Shown here piece by piece: positions 58,517-64,000 of a stretch of DNA of 64,000 bases; position 1 is the stretch's first letter, and every line of letters starts with the position of its first letter. Location: contig BCKC01000004.1 of NCBI GenBank assembly GCA_001600455.1, positions 1,054,001-1,118,000 of the forward strand, written 5' to 3'. The notes beneath the pieces are model-generated. The model was given only the letters and a program-made list of their open reading frames with translations, did no database searches and was not told the DNA's origin. Source of the DNA: Endocalyx cinctus. Taxonomy: Eukaryota; Ascomycota; Sordariomycetes; Amphisphaeriales; Apiosporaceae. The position numbers were made by a program, and so were the translations under genes.

Positions 58517-61510
58517 TGCTGGAAACGGGCAATAGAAAAGTTCAGACCAGCTCATATTCTAGACTCAGAGGCCTAGACAGAAGGTACAGATTAAGATTAG
58601 GATCTGTTAGTGATGATGAAGCATGTGGAGTATAACGAGTACATGGCTAAGGAGATACGTATCAGCGTTGCATATAGAGAAGATGGGCTTCACTAGCCTG
58701 GTTTGGGGATAAAGAGTATATCATGCAAGGAATTGTTGCGAGAAATGTATAACCCGTATGCTTTTTTTTTTTTTTTTTTTTTTTTTTGTGTAAATTTACT
58801 TTGATTGTAGATTTTTTATGAAAGGAGAGATGTTTGTGTACGAGGAATGGCAGGTAGATAGCGCTTAAACACATAATTTTATCTGCAAGTGCCAATTTAC
58901 GACTCGATATGAGCAGGATCGCTCCTGATAAAGCGGGTGTATGATCTGTCGTGGGTGCATACGTGAGCTCATTACCGGCGTGAAGTGATTCTTTCTTGAT
59001 CGAGTAGTTAGAATATTCCATCATTCGCATACTCACATCACGAAAGGTCCACACTAGGAGACAGTGGGAATGGCAGGGACTTGGAGTAGCCTATTTGTGG
59101 CGCATGCGTTAGCTGTTTCAGGTACGTGATAACGGACTCGTCACTGTCACGTTCAGTACGGAACGAGTCCACTATATAGACTCTGATGGTTTCTTGTTCC
59201 TAGTTGAAGTGGAAAGATAGGGGTATAGCAGATCATACAGCTCAGTCGAAAACAATTAGCCTCAAGCCCGAGCTGCCGAGGGCCGTACCATCTTGAAAAC
59301 TTGGGATTACTTGGCATGTGAGTGATTTGACGCTTGTTCAATAGGTCGAAGTCATCAAAAGGATAGTATCAACGTAGGGCACTCTCCCAAGGTAAAAGGG
59401 TGAATAAGAATATCTTATTCCAGCCGGAAGTTGCCAATTGTAACGAAAATAGGATGAGTTCCATAGGCGCCTCTCTTTCGACCTTGACAGGTGAAAATAG
59501 TCGTGTCGCTCTATACGGAATATGGTTTGAGAATTCCGTTCAAGAGCATATGGCCCCTAGCAGAAATTACACAACTGTCTTGTAAAATTATCATGTATGG
59601 ATCATGCGATGAATACGGAGTACGGAAGGGTTCAATCGAAACATCCTAGAACTAGGTCAAGATCAGGGAACATTCATGTAAGTATCTTCGTATAGCACAT
59701 TTTAACATTGAAAAAATACTCAAGTCAAAACTCGCATTTAACGTCCGATCGCCATAACTTGTGTCTTCTTGGCTGTCGTGCTAGGACTTGACCGGGGTAT
59801 AGGAACGGAAAACCTAGGAAATGCTCTGGGAGAGAGCGGGATCGTCAAATGGCTCATAAGTACCGATTGCGTCTTGTGATGCTTGCCGGGGGCCCAAAAA
59901 TAGCATACGATTAACTTGATAGACTTGACCAAAGTCATTAAGGCATGTAACCATGGGTTTACTGTCCTTGTCAGATGCATTGCCTCGCTCGCGGGTATTG
60001 CTTTAAGAAGATCTCTTTCGTAGTGGGGGTTAGTAGCTGAACCTACGACACGAATCAATATCAGAGAACTTAAACATGACTTGATAGCCAAGATAATTTA
60101 TCCGTATCCTCCGTGAAGTGAATAATGAGTATTCCTATCATACACCTACCGGATTTCTCGGACTTGGGATAGTCTCGAGGACGAAGACCAGGTATAATAA
60201 CGTTTATTATTATCCTTCACGAAGCTCAGAGGGAAGAGTCGGCGGATTGACATTCGAGGTTCCGATCAAATCCTATTCCAGCTGCCCAGTTTCCCTGTTT
60301 CTTGGCGGGATCATTGAGTCTAATAATATAAGGATGCGGCCGCGTTATGTATTATCCACCCAACCTGGGTTAACCTCTTTTATTTATTTTTTCGTCTTCT
60401 TTCTTTCTTTCTTTTCTTCGTTCAATCAGAGATGGGTCGAGATACTGATGATTTAATATCCAGAGAAGAGAAAAGACGAGAGGAGACCGAGAGATGGTGA
60501 TCGGAATCATATCCGATACCGTAACACCCGGATATCGGATTCCGTAACAGCCGAATACCTGGAGATTAACGGTTCCTGCAGATAGTTACCATCAGCTGCG
60601 AGTGGTAAGCAAGCGGTGCGTGCAGCAGAGATGTCAAAAGACGAGATGGGGGGAGCGCTATTATCTCGTCATCAGGTCAAGGGTCGGGAAGACTGAAATG
60701 ATAGAAGTCTCTCGTCGCTCTAATACTACTTAGGTAGGTAGGTAAGTATTCGGTCAGCTATCTTTTGAGAATATCTTCGATGCTCATTTTCGGTTTAATT
60801 GAGGGGTGTCTGCCACAGAGTACTGTGAATCCAGATCTGCTCCGCCTCAAAAACTTCGTCAGCAAGGTCTGGGAATCACCCTATAGGCTCAATACAAAAA
60901 CCCTGGTCGATGTCACCAACGACAAATGGTCGGTCGGTAATCGGAATTATCCCTTCTCTCACGTTAGAAGAGGACATGTTTTTATTTTACTACTTGGGCT
61001 ATAATCGTGATATGGTTAGTATTGTTAAGAGAGTTATTATCCCTACTTCTTAAAAGGAATGGTAAAGACAGCCTTTCAAAAGCTCGTATTCGATTGAAAC
61101 ATCAAACAAAAGGAGGGAAAAAAGGTCAATTGTGGACATCGATAGATAGAACATGAGAGGTGGCAGTGATATGCTTACCGACTTATTTTATGCATACGAA
61201 TGCAAAGTAAGTATAAACACACTCCAATAAAATTACTGTACAGTCCTCAAGACCTAATATTTTTCAAGTATGACAGCTGTACCGAGTATGTTTGATTACT
61301 ACCTACATCATTGACTTACCTGACGATATATACATAATTCCTTTTATTATTGCTATACAAGATATATTACATCTTCCAAATTTTGATATTTATTTTATTT
61401 TTATTTTCATTTTTATTCCGAATAAAACTATCTTGTTGTTTTCATCATCCCATACAGTCATTCATACTCTATAGTGTCACACCAACGGCGGATAAATAGA
61501 TAAACAAAAA
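58517..61510. other. Intergenic region
   Basis: 3 kb without a supported gene. It contains a T run (58761-58787), a TACGGAGTA copy (59614) and a short direct TCGG/GATATCGGA repeat near 60520-60550. Open frames at 59738-60091, 60118-60456 and 60765-61004 have no motif or plausible splicing and are not called. The last 100 bp are the leader of the Zn(II)2Cys6 gene. Confidence 0.5.
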
Positions 61511-63722
61511 ATGGCGTCGACACCGAATTGGCCCGGCGTGCGCCCAGTGAAGACGTGCACCGAATGCAAACAATCCAAGGTATATCATATCTCCTCTTGT
61601 TAATCATACAATCGATACTATATATTCGTTTCTAACATTCGACTTAGCTTCGGTGCGATTCTAAGGAACGCTTTCCCAACCCCTGTTCCAGGTGTGAATT
61701 GAGACGCTTAACGTGTACCGTGGACCCCTCGTTTAAGAGAACGCCAGCGAGAAAGTGTGTCGCTTAACCCCCATATATTTTCACCGGGATCACCCGTCCC
61801 GCCACTGAGCTCGGTCATCTTCGAATTGGTCAGGGAGCTAACGTAAGTGTTGTATAGACGCTTCGAGGCTATGTCACGAGAGTTGCAAGAGCTTCGGGTT
61901 CAGCAGAACGCGAACGTAAGAGCAACATCGACCACCAGTACCGAGTCAAACTTTTCCCAAGAGGGCGCTTCTAGTAGCGCGAGACAACCCTCCGAGCCGC
62001 CGGTTGATGATTTCAATTTCAACGTGGAAGCTCTTCAGATCGGACAGGTCCCTGTGAGTAATGAGGCCGTAATTGAAGCATTTGAAATGTGAGTTTCGAG
62101 CGTCGCCGCTAAATAACAATAAAAGAAGTTCAACGGGAGTCTTTTTTTCCTCTTCTTCTATATTTCTACGTAGCTTACTAACCGATGTTCCCAATTTCAG
62201 ATTTGGCGCTCTATATCGCCCTCAGCTCCCTATACTAAGGTCCATATCCGTCACGAACATTTATGAAAACTCACCCTTTCTCTTTTGGAGCGTGATTGCC
62301 CTCGTGTCCTCACACTCTTCACTTCCCTCGGCTCCTGATCTCTTCCAGCAAATAGAGCAGCCGTTTCAGCAGCTAGCTAGAGAACAAATTTTACAGCCAC
62401 CTCTTCCTCTACACAAAATACAAGCCCTGTTATTTCTATGTACCTGGCCGTTACCTGTTAGTTTCCAGGCGATGGACCCGAGCTGGGTGTATTGTGGCAT
62501 TACCGTGAACTCCGCATTACATATGGGTCTTCATAGATCCGGCCCACCACTATCCACACGGAGTATAGGTGTGCCACCCGGAAGTCCTCAGGAGAGGGCG
62601 ATTACGTGGCTTGCTTGTTTTTACGTGAGCTGCTCGTAAGTACACGTCTCCTATCCCCCGCCTGTCAGTCTTTGCAGGTGTATTGTAAGTAAAGAAAGCT
62701 AAATTAACTTCCTGTTTTCGCCGTCGCGTAGCCTGAGTATGCATCTTGGCTTACCCGCGGTAACGAGTACCTCTTCCGACCTCTCCATGGTCACAGCATA
62801 TCTCAGTGAATTTGATATTCCTCGCAGCTTTGCCGTCGAGATCAGGCTTCAAATTATACTCACTAACTTCACCAATATCCTTTCACATGACTCCAACGAC
62901 GCAGTACTCGACTCATCCATAATCCAAGTTCTCGACCGGGAACTCGACTCGTTGAAACTTGAGTTTCCTGATCAATGGACGCGCGGTGCCGAATACAGTG
63001 TCCTAGTAGCGAAAATACATATATACGCCTTAGTTATTACGAGAGAGCGCACCGGCGCGATAGAGCGGGAGATTCTCCTAAAGCTGGGGCTCGCGGCGGC
63101 GGTTCGTATCATTCACCTCGGGAACCTGCGTCTTCAGGAGAATCCGGACGCCTCTTACGGCCTGAACGAAGCTCAAAGACACCGCGCACTGGTCAAGAAT
63201 CATTTCCGAGGGCTGGCATTCGCTACCGCTTTCCTGATCCGCTACTTCAATTTGCAGACCCCAGCGACCGCGGAAGAGAAACAGATGGCGGCAAACCACG
63301 TCATCATCTCTCACTCCATATTCAAGTCCTGCGTGTTTCATCCTAGAGATGAGTTCAGCAGGACGGCCAACCTCTTCGAGATACTCTGCCAGAAAGGACC
63401 TGCCTTTAATGATACGAAAATGATGTCGACGGACCGTGTAGGAATACTCAAAATAATCGATTCTATACGTGCCAAAAATCAATTTCAAGGTGACCCCGTC
63501 GAATTTGTTGAGAAGCAGTATCGGGACGCTTCGGGAGCTTCAACAGGCCAACAAGAAGGCGACCTTGGACAGCAGTCGCTGCTCAGCACATCTGCAGCCG
63601 AGGCTCTGGAACCGTGGCCTTCGGATATCGCTTTTTCTAATGAATTTTGGGCTGATCCCGTATGGGACGTGTTTAATTTATCGGGAGGTTCGATGCCATA
63701 TCAAACTTCTCACGATCCATGA
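61511..63722 (+). CDS. Leu3-like Zn(II)2Cys6 transcription factor, five exons
   Basis: Exons 61511-61579, 61648-61754, 61858-62088, 62201-62635 and 62732-63722. All four introns (68, 103, 112, 96 bp) keep frame, giving 610 aa. The zinc cluster spans intron 1: C16-x2-C19-x6-C26-x9-C36-x2-C39-x6-C46, with the longer nine-residue middle loop seen in Leu3-like factors. A short coiled-coil follows (RKRFEAMSRELQELRVQQ). The regulatory domain has FGALYRPQLPILRS, SPFLFWSVIALVSS, FLCTWPLP and NSALHMGLHRSG, then SLSMHLGLP across intron 4. The C-terminus is acidic/aromatic (EPWPSDIAFSNEFWADPVWD), suiting an activation domain. Intron 2's donor (GTGTGT) is the weakest site. Its region could hide a small extra exon, because 61785-61840 contains a readable stretch. 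The targets are unknown. Confidence 0.88.
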
Positions 63723-63848
63723 TAATTACGACGGCCAAGGAAGAATGTAGCAGGTCAAGCGTCAAGGGGGGTTTAATACTCTAACGAAATCTGCCTGTCT
63801 AATCTATCTACGCCCATGTAAAAACTTACTACTTACTTCGCCATTCCG

Positions 63849-64000
63849 TCATTGAGAAAGTTTTGAGATGAGCGCATCGGGGAGTTTCATGTTTCTCAAA
63901 GGCATGTACTGCTGCGAGCCGTGTAGATCGTTGTCCATAAAGTCCCCAGCTGCCCGGCGCTTGCCTCGTCGGATTCGTGGGATCGTAAACTTGAAGGCAT
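63849..64000 (-). CDS. C-terminal end of an unidentified gene, cut by the window
   Basis: On the minus strand the frame is open from the window edge for 49 codons and ends at a stop at 63849-63851. It reads RRGKRRAAGDFMDNDLHGSQ, then QYMPLRNMKLPDALISKLSQ, which has the composition of real protein. The start lies outside. It converges with the Leu3-like factor with about 125 bp between stop codons. Family not recognised. Confidence 0.45.
   Translation of the reverse strand, partial: AFKFTIPRIRRGKRRAAGDFMDNDLHGSQQYMPLRNMKLPDALISKLSQ

Noticed and set aside
60118..61004. Two plus-strand frames upstream of the Leu3-like factor
   Set aside because: No family motifs, and they could not be joined to each other or to the factor with consensus splice sites.

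Overview
The window is nuclear DNA of a filamentous ascomycete (Pezizomycotina), most likely a Sordariomycete. The reasons are short introns (54-114 bp) with GTAAGT/GTACGT-type donors and CTAAC/CTGAC-like branch sites, protein families found in such fungi (Zn(II)2Cys6 factors, a CYP505-like P450, flavohemoglobin, SRPK, Brl1/Brr6, LYR-motif Mzm1), long AT-rich intergenic DNA with homopolymer runs, and recurrent TACCTA and TACGGAGTA motifs. I read splice sites by hand: every multi-exon model below keeps frame across each junction. Nothing was checked against a database.

Layout. 0-1.2 kb: 3' part of a flavohemoglobin gene. 4-5.8 kb: two-exon C2H2 zinc-finger factor (-). 9.2-15.6 kb: metabolic/orphan group on the minus strand: a CYP505-like P450, a GC-rich single-exon protein with possible Ulp1-like cysteine-protease features, and an FAD monooxygenase. 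19.7-25.2 kb: four-exon Zn(II)2Cys6 factor and three-exon Brl1/Brr6 nuclear-envelope protein (-). 25.2-34.1 kb: an accessory, repeat-rich island with a TA-flanked MITE (perfect 60-bp inverted repeats), a broken NLR (NACHT-type) relic, a cryptic two-exon Cys/His-rich small gene, a tRNA-Leu-like relic, an APH-type kinase, two minisatellites (one with a 132-bp higher-order repeat), LTR-like hairpin DNA and other decayed coding pieces.

34.2-39.7 kb: Iws1/Spn1 (+), a solo LTR with a perfect 5-bp target-site duplication, and an SRPK-type kinase (-). 41.5-45.2 kb: an exon of an unrecognised gene and a secreted M24 aminopeptidase-like protein. 45.9-50 kb: housekeeping group: zuotin (-), Mzm1 (+, divergent from zuotin across about 450 bp) and Slt11/Ecm2 (-). 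51.3-54.9 kb: MFS transporter (+) and an F-box/DUF7730-like protein (-). 57.4-58.5 kb: secreted Cys-rich protein. 61.5-63.7 kb: five-exon Leu3-like Zn(II)2Cys6 factor. The right edge cuts a minus-strand gene.

The conserved genes serve general processes (transcription elongation, splicing, ribosome-associated folding, respiratory complex assembly, nuclear envelope biogenesis) and show no operon-like logic. The accessory material is the P450/monooxygenase stretch and above all the 25-34 kb island, which looks like a graveyard of incompatibility/immune-type genes and small transposons.
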